Shown piece by piece: positions 20,680 through 31,382 of a stretch of 50,711 bases of DNA; position 1 is the first letter of the stretch; each line of letters begins with the position of its first letter. A program made the translations under genes and the position numbers. The stretch comes from an uncultured Clostridia bacterium (GTDB lineage Bacteria > Bacillota > Clostridia > Oscillospirales > Acutalibacteraceae), in the NCBI GenBank assembly GCA_946185345.1, contig CAMHJC010000004.1, forward strand, positions 1 through 50,711. Reading direction: 5' to 3'. The notes under the pieces were generated by a model, which worked only from the letters and a program-made list of their open reading frames with translations, was not told the origin of the DNA and made no database searches.

Positions 20680-21585
20680 TCAACTCAAATGATATTGCGT
20701 CAAGCTTTTTGACTTTACGCCATCTTGCCGGATGGCATTCTTCAATTGTTCGATGGAATCAAACTTACATTCCTTCCGCATGTAGCTTATCAGGCTGACC
20801 CTGATGTGTTTGCCGTACAGATCGCCGCTGAAATCAGGGATCCATGTCTCGCTCAGCGGTTTCTGAGAACCAACTGTTGGCTTTACTCCGATGTTTGTCA
20901 CAGAGGCGTATTTTTTTCCGTCTATCTCCGTGACGGAAGCATACACGCCGTAAGCCGGTATCAGGAAATAATCCGGAAAATACTGGTTAATGGTCGGTGT
21001 GCCGAGCTGTCTGCCCAGCTTTCTTCCGTGCACCACCTCAAAGCAATAGCTGAAAGGACGCCCCAGCATGCCTGCGGCGTCTTCCGCTCTGCCGCTGCTT
21101 AAAGCGGCTCTTATCCTGGAGGAGGATATTACCTCCCCTTCATACTTCACGGGAGGCACGACGATACACTCTGTTCCGCTGTCTGAGCAAAGTTCACGAA
21201 GCAAGGCACTGTCACCGGAGGCGTATCTGCCGAACCTGTAATTCTCGCCGCAGATCAGCAGACCTGCGGCCAATCTGTCAATCAGGATTTCATTGAAAAA
21301 AGCCTCGGGGGAATAATCCCTGAGAGATTCAAAAGACGGCAGAATCAGCTCCGTAACGCCCATTTCAGATAGAATTTTGCATTTGTCGTCAAAGGAGGCA
21401 ATCTGTTCGGCTCCTTTTTTGATGACAACTTCGTCCGAAAAGGACAGTACCGTCTTGTGAAGTGAATCGGCTTGTCGGCTGTTAAGCTTCTCTATGACCG
21501 CCTTATGCCCCAGATGTATTCCGTCAAAGCACCCAAGTGCAATGGCTGTCTGTTTTAACTCGGGTATTTGATTGTATACATTCAT
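20680..21585 (-). CDS. ribF: Bifunctional riboflavin kinase / FAD synthetase
   Basis: 301 residues. The N-terminal adenylyltransferase domain has GCFDGIHLGH (18-27) and GENYRFGRYASGD; the S-S-S-R-I-R motif follows near 160. The C-terminal riboflavin kinase domain begins at about 180 with GRKLGRQLGTPTINQYFP and holds NIGVKPT and a conserved Glu further on. It makes FMN and then FAD. It lies 19 nt downstream of truB, the common Gram-positive order. A GAGGG sequence lies upstream of the ATG at somewhat long spacing. Confidence 0.96.
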   Translation of the reverse strand: MNVYNQIPELKQTAIALGCFDGIHLGHKAVIEKLNSRQADSLHKTVLSFSDEVVIKKGAEQIASFDDKCKILSEMGVTELILPSFESLRDYSPEAFFNEILIDRLAAGLLICGENYRFGRYASGDSALLRELCSDSGTECIVVPPVKYEGEVISSSRIRAALSSGRAEDAAGMLGRPFSYCFEVVHGRKLGRQLGTPTINQYFPDYFLIPAYGVYASVTEIDGKKYASVTNIGVKPTVGSQKPLSETWIPDFSGDLYGKHIRVSLISYMRKECKFDSIEQLKNAIRQDGVKSKSLTQYHLS

Positions 21586-21604
21586 GTTTTTCTCATCGCC
21601 CTCG

Positions 21605-22558
21605 TTAAAATCTTTTCATTACCCTCAGTTCATCGGTTTTCTTGACGCCCAGACCGAGAAAAACACTGTCCTCCCGGTTGTATACCCGATAGAGCGAGTC
21701 CTGAGGATAGATATCCGAACTGAGACGCTGCTGCTGACGCACTCCGCCGATGACAGGCGGCTGCAATCTGTCGAGCGCAAGAGTGGCACCGTTTGCGAAA
21801 CGAACCGACTGAGTTCCGGAAATAGTCACCGCCGGATATTCTTCAAAAATCGCATCAACCGGCAGCAGCTTGCTCTCAAGTACTCCTTGATTTTTCCATT
21901 CCTGTGCTTCGGCAAGGGTCATGCAGCGGTCAATCGTTATCCCTGAGGCTTCCGTGCGCCGCAGGGAAGTCAGCACTGCTCCGCAGCCCAATTCATGCCC
22001 AATATCGTCAATCAGCGTGCGGATATAGGTTCCCTTGGAACAGGAAACCGTTATAACGCCGGCAGCCGTGTCAGGTTGGTACTCGTTCAGACTGATGCTG
22101 TAGATCGTCACCGGCCTGGCCTGTCTTTCAACCTCCACCCCCTGTCTGGCAAGATCATAGAGCTTCTTGCCGCCGACCGAAACGGCCGAATACATGGGTG
22201 GCACCTGCATGATTTCGCCCTGGAAACGCTCGATAACTGTCAGAAGTCGCTGTTCGTCAACCTCTGCCTTACATTCCTTAAGCACTTTTCCGGTAATGTC
22301 GAGGGTATCGGTTGTCAATCCAAGGCGGAAGCCTGCTTCATAGGTCTTGTCGTGCGAAGGAATCAGATCCAGCGCACGTGTCGCCGAACCGACCAAGACA
22401 GGCAGCACTCCGGTAGCCATCGGGTCAAGCGTACCGGAATGTCCGACCTTTTTGGTGCGAAGCATACCTCTCACCACTGCGCAAACGTCAAAAGATGTGA
22501 AATCAACCGGCTTATCCAGCAGCAAGATTCCGTTAATGGCACTGTTTTGCCATCCCAT
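21605..22558 (-). CDS. truB: tRNA pseudouridine(55) synthase
   Basis: 317 residues. Converts U55 of the T-loop of tRNAs to pseudouridine. The start region GILLLDKPVDFTSFDV and the catalytic motif GHSGTLDPMATGVLPV with Asp45 are unmistakable. A C-terminal PUA-like region occupies the last 70 residues. The ATG at 22558 has CGGAG about 12 nt upstream. It sits between nrnA and ribF. Confidence 0.97.
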   Translation of the reverse strand: MGWQNSAINGILLLDKPVDFTSFDVCAVVRGMLRTKKVGHSGTLDPMATGVLPVLVGSATRALDLIPSHDKTYEAGFRLGLTTDTLDITGKVLKECKAEVDEQRLLTVIERFQGEIMQVPPMYSAVSVGGKKLYDLARQGVEVERQARPVTIYSISLNEYQPDTAAGVITVSCSKGTYIRTLIDDIGHELGCGAVLTSLRRTEASGITIDRCMTLAEAQEWKNQGVLESKLLPVDAIFEEYPAVTISGTQSVRFANGATLALDRLQPPVIGGVRQQQRLSSDIYPQDSLYRVYNREDSVFLGLGVKKTDELRVMKRF

Positions 22559-22608
22559 AAAAACAAATCACTCCGAAACTTGTGTAAATTCAATCAGCTT
22601 TTCACATA

Positions 22609-22644
22609 ATTTGTGTGTAACGTTGATTTATTTTACACACAAAT
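22609..22644. repeat. 12-bp perfect hairpin between nrnA and truB
   Basis: ATTTGTGTGTAA (22609-22620) / TTACACACAAAT (22633-22644), 12-nt loop, immediately after the nrnA stop. No T-run on the transcribed strand, so it is more likely an mRNA processing or stability element than a terminator. Confidence 0.55.
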
Positions 22645-22645
22645 A

Positions 22646-23653
22646 TTACTTCAGCACTTCGCTTACAGCGTCGATAAGCTGCTTTTTGGCACTTTCGTAA
22701 TCATCGCCAAACTTGCAGCCTGCCGCGGCCTTATGTCCGCCGCCGCCGAATTTGCCGCAAAGCTCCGAGGCGTTGACCTTATCGGATGAACGGACAGAAA
22801 TCTTCCAGCCGTCTGCCACCTGTTTCATTGTAATGCCGCATTCAACTCCGCTGATGCTTCTGGGAATATTGGATACGCCGTCAAGATCTTCGTTGGAAGC
22901 GCCTGATTGTTCCATCATCTCGGAAGTCACAGTGATAATGGCGCATTGTTTATCACAGCAGTATTCCAGCGTCGAAAGGGCCTGCTTCTTCAGCTCAAGC
23001 TTTGCGGGACTTTCTTCATCAAGCAGTTTGAAGTTAATGTCGGCACATTCAACTTCATATTTCATGAGTTCCACCGCAATCAAATGGGTGCGAGGCGTGA
23101 CATTGCTGTATTTGAAGCAGCCTGTATCTGTCGAAATCGCCGCAAACAAACAGGAGGCTATCCCTTTGTCAAGCTCAACGCCCATGGCTCTGAGCAATAT
23201 CCAGATTATCTCAGCGGTTGCGGCCGCTTTGGTGTCCACCAGCTTCACCGGCGCTTTGATGGAATTGCTGAGATGATGGTCAATGCAAACCTCAATCTTG
23301 TTCTCGAATTCATCTGCCAGTCTGCCCATGAGGTGAGGAGCGGCTATGTCGACTGATACAAAATGCTCCGGCTTGAATTCCTGCTTCTCCATACCTTCGT
23401 ACATAAACGAATACTTCTGCGGAATCTCATCGGCGCATCTTACAACGGCGTTCTTGCCGAGTTTTCTCATTCCTCTGCACAACGCAAATGCGCAGCCCAA
23501 CGTATCCCCGTCGGGCGCTTTGTGTGAAATAATCAGAACATTGTTCATCTTATACAGTGCTTTGGCTGTCTTGACAATCTCTTTTCTGTAGTCTTTTTCC
23601 GAACCTCCGCAAAGTTTAAGTGCTGCGTCGGCTCTCTTTTTCATCGATGCCAT
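22646..23653 (-). CDS. nrnA: DHH-family phosphoesterase, oligoribonuclease/pAp phosphatase
   Basis: 335 residues. The DHH domain has SHKAPDGDTLG (H44, D48, D50), VDIAAP near 101-106 and the DHH motif at 125-127; the DHHA1 C-terminal domain ends with GGGGHKAAAG near 308-317. NrnA-type enzymes degrade 2-5 nt RNAs and dephosphorylate 3',5'-adenosine bisphosphate using manganese. Its place between rbfA and truB is standard in Firmicutes. The start chosen is ATG at 23653 with AGGAG 12 nt upstream; an in-frame reading from 23692 lacks a ribosome site. Confidence 0.93.
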   Translation of the reverse strand: MASMKKRADAALKLCGGSEKDYRKEIVKTAKALYKMNNVLIISHKAPDGDTLGCAFALCRGMRKLGKNAVVRCADEIPQKYSFMYEGMEKQEFKPEHFVSVDIAAPHLMGRLADEFENKIEVCIDHHLSNSIKAPVKLVDTKAAATAEIIWILLRAMGVELDKGIASCLFAAISTDTGCFKYSNVTPRTHLIAVELMKYEVECADINFKLLDEESPAKLELKKQALSTLEYCCDKQCAIITVTSEMMEQSGASNEDLDGVSNIPRSISGVECGITMKQVADGWKISVRSSDKVNASELCGKFGGGGHKAAAGCKFGDDYESAKKQLIDAVSEVLK

Positions 23654-23711
23654 AGTTAATTCACGCTCCTGTTTGTTTTTGGCAATTGACATTGCCTTTT
23701 GGATTACTACA

Positions 23712-23755
23712 ATTATAACACATTGGACTTTTCAGCACAAGCTAAAAAGTCCAAT
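23712..23755 (-). promoter_or_regulatory. Hairpin and possible internal promoter before nrnA
   Basis: An inverted repeat 23722-23736 / 23741-23755 (15 positions, one mismatch) lies after rbfA. A perfect minus-strand TATAAT (plus 23712-23717) follows it, with a weak TTGTGC 17 bp upstream inside the hairpin loop. This may allow nrnA-truB-ribF to be expressed apart from infB. Confidence 0.45.
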
Positions 23756-23770
23756 TTCTTTAAATAATCT

Positions 23771-24169
23771 TTATTCCTCTTCGGCCCCGAAAGATTCAGC
23801 ATCGGTATTTTCTTCGTCTTCTTTATCTTCCAGATGCAGTCCTTTGAGTATTTTATTGATTTCTGCGCTGTAGGCAATGGAATTGTCTGCCACAAAGCGG
23901 AGTTCCGGAACGTGACGCAGCTTCAGAGCTGAACCTAGTTCCCTGCGGATATATCGCTGAGCGGATTTCAGTCCCTTGACTGATTCAGCCGTCTTAGCTT
24001 CGCCCTCGATGGTGCTGACGTGAACGGTGGCGTATGAAAGATCATTGGTCACTTCCACCCTCAGCACAGTGATCATGCTGCTGATCCTGGGATCCTTCAG
24101 TGTTCTGAATATCGCAGAAAGCTCTCGCTTTATGTCCTCGCTGATACGGTTGATTCTGTGTCCTGACAT
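23771..24169 (-). CDS. rbfA: 30S ribosome-binding factor A
   Basis: 132 residues. A KH-type cold-shock factor for 16S rRNA 5'-end maturation. Typical start RINRISEDIKRELSAIFRTLKDPRI and SYATVHVS, followed by LRHVPELRFVADNSI. It is about 12-15 residues longer than common because of a Glu/Asp-rich C-terminal tail. GGGAGG lies 11 nt upstream of the ATG, 24 nt after infB. Confidence 0.95.
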   Translation of the reverse strand: MSGHRINRISEDIKRELSAIFRTLKDPRISSMITVLRVEVTNDLSYATVHVSTIEGEAKTAESVKGLKSAQRYIRRELGSALKLRHVPELRFVADNSIAYSAEINKILKGLHLEDKEDEENTDAESFGAEEE

Positions 24170-24193
24170 GTATCAAAAATCCTCCCGCATGGC

Positions 24194-27172
<2,979 letters not shown>

Positions 27173-27175
27173 ATA

Positions 27176-27490
27176 TTATTCCTCCCCGTGATCTGTTTCC
27201 ATCAAAAGTCTTGCCTTTTGAGCGAATCCTTTATCATTGATTGAGATGATTTTGACTGCCTTGCCTATGAATTGCTGCATATCGTCCTGATCGCAGTCAA
27301 CGGCAATTACGTCTGTTCTGTTGTTGATTTTGTAATTCAGCTCCTTTAAGGTCTTGGGTGAAATATCTGCGGTGGTGAGAATCAGCCAGCTGGTGCCGGC
27401 ATTCACACTGTCTGCCGCAGCGTCAAACCCCAGCGATAGCTTTCCTGCCCTTCGCATCAGTCCCAGCAGTGAAAGCAGCTTGTTATTCAT
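27176..27490 (-). CDS. L7Ae/L30e-family RNA-binding protein (YlxQ-like)
   Basis: 104 residues of the L7Ae/L30e/S12e fold: LLSLLGLMRRAGKLSLGFDA near the start, TTADISPKTLKEL and a C-terminal GFA-containing helix. These proteins bind kink-turn RNA; the precise role of the infB-operon copy is unsettled. The ATG at 27490 overlaps the ylxR stop by 8 nt and has GAGGGGG 10 nt upstream. A TTG three codons earlier sits against that sequence and is less likely. infB starts 3 nt after the stop. Confidence 0.92.
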   Translation of the reverse strand: MNNKLLSLLGLMRRAGKLSLGFDAAADSVNAGTSWLILTTADISPKTLKELNYKINNRTDVIAVDCDQDDMQQFIGKAVKIISINDKGFAQKARLLMETDHGEE

Positions 27491-27758
27491 CTGCGGCAAT
27501 CCCCCTCATCAATTCATCATATACTTCGTCAGGTATCTGCATGGAAAAGGATTTTTCCAGCCGCCTGCCCTTTCTTGCTTTTTTCAGACATTCGGCATCG
27601 TGACATATATACGCTCCCCGACCGTTTTTCTTGCCTGTCAGATCTACACTGAGGTTTCCCTCGGGGTCACGGACAACCCGAACAAGCTCTTTTTTGGGCT
27701 TCTCGGTGCCGCAGCCTATACAGGTCCTCATAGGTGTTTTTTTTGTTTTTTGCTGCAC
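27483..27758 (-). CDS. ylxR: YlxR family RNA-binding/regulatory protein (DUF448)
   Basis: 91 residues. Motifs RTCIGCGTEKPKKELVRVV and GRGAYICHDAECLKKA define the YlxR family. In Bacillus subtilis the homologue acts as a nucleoid-associated regulator and RNase P modulator. GTG start with AAAGGAG 10 nt upstream. It follows the insertion between nusA and ylxR: its start is only 20 bp from the left copy of the 13-bp direct repeat. Confidence 0.95.
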   Translation of the reverse strand: MQQKTKKTPMRTCIGCGTEKPKKELVRVVRDPEGNLSVDLTGKKNGRGAYICHDAECLKKARKGRRLEKSFSMQIPDEVYDELMRGIAADE

Positions 27759-27777
27759 GGCTGTATTTCTCCTTTCC

Positions 27778-27790
27778 GGTTCAGATATTA
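27778..27790. repeat. Left 13-bp direct repeat (target-site duplication candidate)
   Basis: GGTTCAGATATTA, repeated exactly at 28092-28104. The two copies directly abut the inverted termini of the 301-bp element between them. Confidence 0.8.
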
Positions 27791-28091
27791 TAGGTGATTG
27801 TCAATGTATGAAAACAACGAAAACACGAGGGGTGTCGGATTTGGATCAATCAGATTTTCCTCCGATTTAAGCAAAGACTGATTGGAAAAATCACCACTAT
27901 TGATGCGCCCGACATTGTTTTATATCGAAGTGTATCTCAGCGATGGGCGCTGCACTTGACCTGCGAGGAGGTCCAGCTTTCGACAAGCGAAAGCGTGACC
28001 CCCTCGACTCCCACGCTCTCCTGGAGAAAAAACGCTCGCTAGTTCATGGCGCTTTGCGCTATTCTTTTTTCATTTCTTTTGCAATCGCCTA
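27791..28091. mobile_element. MITE-like non-coding insertion in the nusA-ylxR gap
   Basis: 301 bp bounded by TAGGTGATTG (27791-27800) and CAATCGCCTA (28082-28091), inverted repeats of each other with one mismatch, and flanked by exact 13-bp direct repeats. Without it the nusA-ylxR gap would be about 47 bp, normal for this operon. It has no credible ORF. It is rich in stems: GCGCCC (27905-27910)/GGGCGC (27945-27950), CGAGGAGGTC (27964-27973)/GACCCCCTCG (27997-28006, one mismatch) with an inner GCTTTCG (27976-27982)/CGAAAGC (27988-27994). The 13-bp duplication would suit an IS4/IS231-like transposase acting in trans; this family link is inference. Confidence 0.75.
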
Positions 28092-28104
28092 GGTTCAGAT
28101 ATTA
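28092..28104. repeat. Right 13-bp direct repeat (target-site duplication candidate)
   Basis: Exact copy of 27778-27790, 314 bp away, lying 16 bp before the nusA stop codon end at 28120. Confidence 0.8.
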
Positions 28105-28119
28105 ACTATTATAACGGGA

Positions 28120-29316
28120 TTACTCCTCGGTTTCGTCATCGGACGGGTCAGCGGCTGGTTCTTCCGCAACAGTCTCCGCCTCTCCCTCGTCGGTGAAAAG
28201 TTCGCTGTCATCCTCTTCGAATTCATCCTCGGCGTTCTTTTCCGCTTCCGCATTCATTTCCTCCTCGGAACGGATATCAATCTTCCAGCCGGTCAGACGG
28301 GCCGCCAGTCTGGCATTCTGTCCCTTATTACCGATAGCGAGTGAAAGCTGGCTCGCGGGAACCGTGACACGACAGGATCTGGTGGATTCGTCGATGATCT
28401 CAACATTGGTAACATCCGCAGGAGAAAGCGCCTTGGCTATGTACTCTGAAAGATCCTCGCTGTATTTGATGATGTCGATTTTCTCGCCGCCCAGTTCATC
28501 AACAATCTTGGTGACACGGGAACCTCTGGGGCCGATACATGCGCCGACCGGATCGACATTTTCGTCATTGCTCCATACGGCGATCTTTGTGCGGCTGCCG
28601 GCTTCTCTGGAAACAGACTTGATGACAACTGTGCCGTCAAATATTTCGGGAACCTCCGTCTCAAAAAGACGCTTTACCATACCGGGATGCGTTCTGGAAA
28701 TGGTGGTGCGAGGCTCTCTGTCGCCCACCTTGACATCGACCACATAAACCTTGATGAGGTCGCCCACTTCAAAGTGCTCATTGCCCACCTGCTCGTTTTT
28801 GGTGAGTATCACATCGTGGTCGCCGATCTTGACAACCACATCTCCCGTATCGGGCATTATTCTGTCCACTGTGGCGGTGACAAGCTCCTGATGACGGCTC
28901 TGGAATTCCTCGGCAACCTGACCCTTTTCCACATCTCTGATGCCCTGATGAATGATGTGCTTAGCGGTCTGGGCAGCGATTCTGCCAAACTGCTTCGGAT
29001 CCTGCTTAAGCGCCACCACCGAGCCTATTTCGGCAAGCGGATCGTGCTTGAGAGCAACATCCAGCAGCACCTCACGGCCGCTGTCATTTACCTTCTCAAC
29101 GACGGTCTTGCGGATAAATACGGAAAAAACCTTGTTTTCCGGTTCTATGCGGATCTGAATGTCGTCGTTGCCGTTATTGCTTTTTTTGAGGGCGATTCTG
29201 ATTGCGTTGGTGATTTTTTCAATCATGTAATCGCTCGGAATGTTCATTTCTTTTTCCAGAAGTGCAAGTGCATCGAAAATACTTTCTTCTTCTTTTTTTG
29301 CCTTGCTTTTAGCCAT
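28120..29316 (-). CDS. nusA: Transcription termination/antitermination factor NusA
   Basis: 398 residues. N-terminal RNA polymerase-binding domain (1-130), S1 domain (about 135-205; DTGDVVVKIGDHD), KH1 and KH2 (about 210-345; DPVGACIGPRGSRV, LAIGNKGQNARLAARLTGW), then an acidic low-complexity tail of about 45 residues. It modulates pausing, termination and transcription-translation coupling. GGAGG lies 9 nt before the ATG and the gene follows rimP by 16 nt. Downstream lies the 301-bp insertion, which any operon transcript must cross. Confidence 0.98.
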   Translation of the reverse strand: MAKSKAKKEEESIFDALALLEKEMNIPSDYMIEKITNAIRIALKKSNNGNDDIQIRIEPENKVFSVFIRKTVVEKVNDSGREVLLDVALKHDPLAEIGSVVALKQDPKQFGRIAAQTAKHIIHQGIRDVEKGQVAEEFQSRHQELVTATVDRIMPDTGDVVVKIGDHDVILTKNEQVGNEHFEVGDLIKVYVVDVKVGDREPRTTISRTHPGMVKRLFETEVPEIFDGTVVIKSVSREAGSRTKIAVWSNDENVDPVGACIGPRGSRVTKIVDELGGEKIDIIKYSEDLSEYIAKALSPADVTNVEIIDESTRSCRVTVPASQLSLAIGNKGQNARLAARLTGWKIDIRSEEEMNAEAEKNAEDEFEEDDSELFTDEGEAETVAEEPAADPSDDETEE

Positions 29317-29332
29317 TTATCTATACCTCCAA

Positions 29333-29854
29333 TTAATTGTCCGACTCATCTAAATCGAGATCGCTGTAATCTTCACAGTCATACAGCCTGACCGAAACCG
29401 CGTCCTTCTTATTGATATCAAATCTCACTCCGTCCAGATCGGCAAGCTGAATGTTGTCTCCTTCAAGACCGACCAGCGTGGCGATGATTTCCTTTTCGCC
29501 GTCCTCGGTCGGACGGAACAGATTGACAGAAATATCTCTGCCCTTCATCGCCTCGAAATGCTCCGGACGTGTCAGCTCACGCTCTATGCCCGGTGAGGAC
29601 ACTTCAAGAAAATAAGCCTGACTTATGGGATCAGCTTCATCAAGCGGATCGTTGACGGCACGGCTCATTGCCTCGCAGTCGTCAAGGGTCACTCCGCCCG
29701 GTTTGTCAATGAAAATGCGCAGATACCAGGAGGCGCCCTCCTTGACAAATCTCACGTCCCACAAAATCAGACCTAATTGTTCGGCTATCGGTTTTACTAT
29801 CGACGTTACGGTTGCCACCGTATTGCCGCCGTGTTTTTTTCCTGCCAAATGCAT
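29333..29854 (-). CDS. rimP: Ribosome maturation factor RimP
   Basis: 173 residues. First gene of the nusA-infB operon. Motifs LGLILWDVRFVKEGASWYLRIFIDKPGGVTLDDC (about 32-66) and YFLEVSSPGIERELTR (about 85-100) identify RimP, needed for 30S maturation. AGGAGG lies only 4 nt before the ATG at 29854; a TTG two codons later gives more usual spacing and could be the real start. Confidence 0.96.
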   Translation of the reverse strand: MHLAGKKHGGNTVATVTSIVKPIAEQLGLILWDVRFVKEGASWYLRIFIDKPGGVTLDDCEAMSRAVNDPLDEADPISQAYFLEVSSPGIERELTRPEHFEAMKGRDISVNLFRPTEDGEKEIIATLVGLEGDNIQLADLDGVRFDINKKDAVSVRLYDCEDYSDLDLDESDN

Positions 29855-29875
29855 AACACCTCCTGATATACAAAC

Positions 29876-29901
29876 AAAAGAGTGGGTCGCCCCACTCTTT
29901 T
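29876..29901. repeat. 11-bp perfect hairpin in the rimP leader
   Basis: AAAAGAGTGGG (29876-29886) / CCCACTCTTTT (29891-29901) with a 4-nt loop that reads GCGA (a GNRA tetraloop) on the transcribed strand. It ends in T-rich sequence just before the rimP ribosome site, so it could be an attenuator-like element or a 5' stabiliser. Confidence 0.6.
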
Positions 29902-29916
29902 ATCCTTTCTACCATA

Positions 29917-29960
29917 ATCTTGTAAATTATAATATCACATAATCACGCAATTTACAAGAT
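29917..29960 (-). promoter_or_regulatory. rimP operon promoter inside a 12-bp palindrome
   Basis: Minus-strand TTGTAA (29952-29957), 17-bp spacer, TATTAT (29929-29934). A perfect inverted repeat, ATCTTGTAAATT (29917-29928) and AATTTACAAGAT (29949-29960), brackets the promoter; half-sites are 32 bp apart, about three helical turns, and one covers the -35 box. This looks like an operator, though a simple duplication cannot be excluded. Confidence 0.5.
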
Positions 29961-30081
29961 GTTTAATATTTTTCTCTTTTTTGTTCAAAAATGTTTTGAG
30001 ATCATCCCGACTTATTGTACATTAATAACAACAGAAATTCATCATTACAGCAAGTCGCCTAATAATTTTATGAATAATCTG

Positions 30082-31365
30082 TTATTCATCATGCTCAGGA
30101 GGTAAATCTTCATCGGCAAATACTGTTTTTGCCGGCATTTCTTCGGCCGGAACGGCTGCCGCTTCTGTTTCTTCCTGCTCATAACCGGCCATTCCCAGAC
30201 GTCTGTATTCGGCAAACCAATATTTCTCTGCGGAAGCCTTGTAAACCTCCGCCTTTTCAAAATTCCGGGCGGCGGATTCACGCTTTTTGTTCAGTTCGAA
30301 GAGGCCTGCTTTGATTGCTTCACATTCATCGCACACCGCAAGGTAATTCTTTTCTTTTTGCTCCATCAATTTTTTTAATGAATCAAGTTCCCTTTCAGCC
30401 TCTTCAACAAGTCTTTGTTTGTCATGCAGCTTGTCATTTTCGCTCAGTATCAGATCATAGATCTGTTCAAGACTTGAAGAAACGGCGCTGACTCTTTGAT
30501 AGACCTGTTCGAGCGGCTGCTTCGGCGCAGTCAGCTCAGCCTGAAGCGAAACGAAGGAAGCAATGCTGACATCGTCTCCGCTTCCGCCTTCACTGATTTT
30601 CGGCAGCAGATCGTTGAGTCTGTTGACGGACGAATGGACGCCTTCCTCCCTGCACCAGTAGGCCGAGGAATAAAAGAAACGGTAAAGTCCGGACGCATCA
30701 AAGCTCTCTTCAACGCCGTCGGAGGAAACGAACACCGCCGCCGGCAGAATACCGCTGAAATAATGGCGGAACAATTTTTCCGCTTCACGGCTGCACAGCG
30801 ATGTGGAACGGTTGCCGACGCAGTTTTCGTCCTTTGGCACCGGCTCGACAAATATTCCGTCCGGGTAGGCCGAGACGCACTTGCCGTCGCCTATCTGGAT
30901 ACACAGCAGATAACTGCGGGTCACCATTGCAGCCACAAGGGTGCAGCCATAGGCTCTTTCCGCCAGTTGACCGTTCCTGTACTGTTCGGCCAGTTCGGGC
31001 AGTACCTGTTCCATTTCCTGAGGAGTAAACGGTCTGGCAACAGAATCAGCAATAACCGACTTTCTCCATTTTACGGCAATTTCACGCTCCAGCGACAGCA
31101 CCATCGACTCAAAATCACATGATCCGATATCAGTGATATGACTGCTAATCCCCTGAAACTGCCTGAAAAGATTGATGCATATCTCACAGGCCAATCTGGC
31201 ACCCTCAGCGCTTCTGAAGCAATTGCTGTCGCCGTGGCCGTCGCTGATGACAGCCGCAGAAAGCGATGAATCTCCGTAAGACAGGGAATAATCCTCACAC
31301 GGCTTTGACTTTGCAAGATGACTTTTGCCGATGCAGTGTGAATTCAATTGAACATACGGCTGCAT
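30082..31365 (-). CDS. PP2C-type protein phosphatase of the Ter cassette
   Basis: 427 residues. PP2C motifs: CEDYS (D25), ISDGHGD (DGHG 42-45), IQIGDGKCV near 147, SSDGVEES near 216 and SGDDVS near 264, giving the metal-binding aspartates. The last 140 residues form a long Glu/Lys coiled coil and an acidic end. It should remove phosphates added by the kinase two genes upstream; kinase, vWA protein and PP2C together form the TerY-phosphorylation triad known from Ter systems. The ATG at 31365 is chosen (GAGGTGA 8 nt upstream) over a GTG four codons earlier. Last gene of the cassette; no clear terminator follows (only AT-rich DNA to 29961). Confidence 0.9.
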   Translation of the reverse strand: MQPYVQLNSHCIGKSHLAKSKPCEDYSLSYGDSSLSAAVISDGHGDSNCFRSAEGARLACEICINLFRQFQGISSHITDIGSCDFESMVLSLEREIAVKWRKSVIADSVARPFTPQEMEQVLPELAEQYRNGQLAERAYGCTLVAAMVTRSYLLCIQIGDGKCVSAYPDGIFVEPVPKDENCVGNRSTSLCSREAEKLFRHYFSGILPAAVFVSSDGVEESFDASGLYRFFYSSAYWCREEGVHSSVNRLNDLLPKISEGGSGDDVSIASFVSLQAELTAPKQPLEQVYQRVSAVSSSLEQIYDLILSENDKLHDKQRLVEEAERELDSLKKLMEQKEKNYLAVCDECEAIKAGLFELNKKRESAARNFEKAEVYKASAEKYWFAEYRRLGMAGYEQEETEAAAVPAEEMPAKTVFADEDLPPEHDE

Positions 31366-31382
31366 TTGTTCCGTCACCTCAC

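Noticed and set aside
27759-28119. A small gene or riboswitch native to the nusA-ylxR gap
   Set aside because: Exact flanking direct repeats and inverted termini explain the extra DNA better as an insertion; no ORF with a ribosome site is present.
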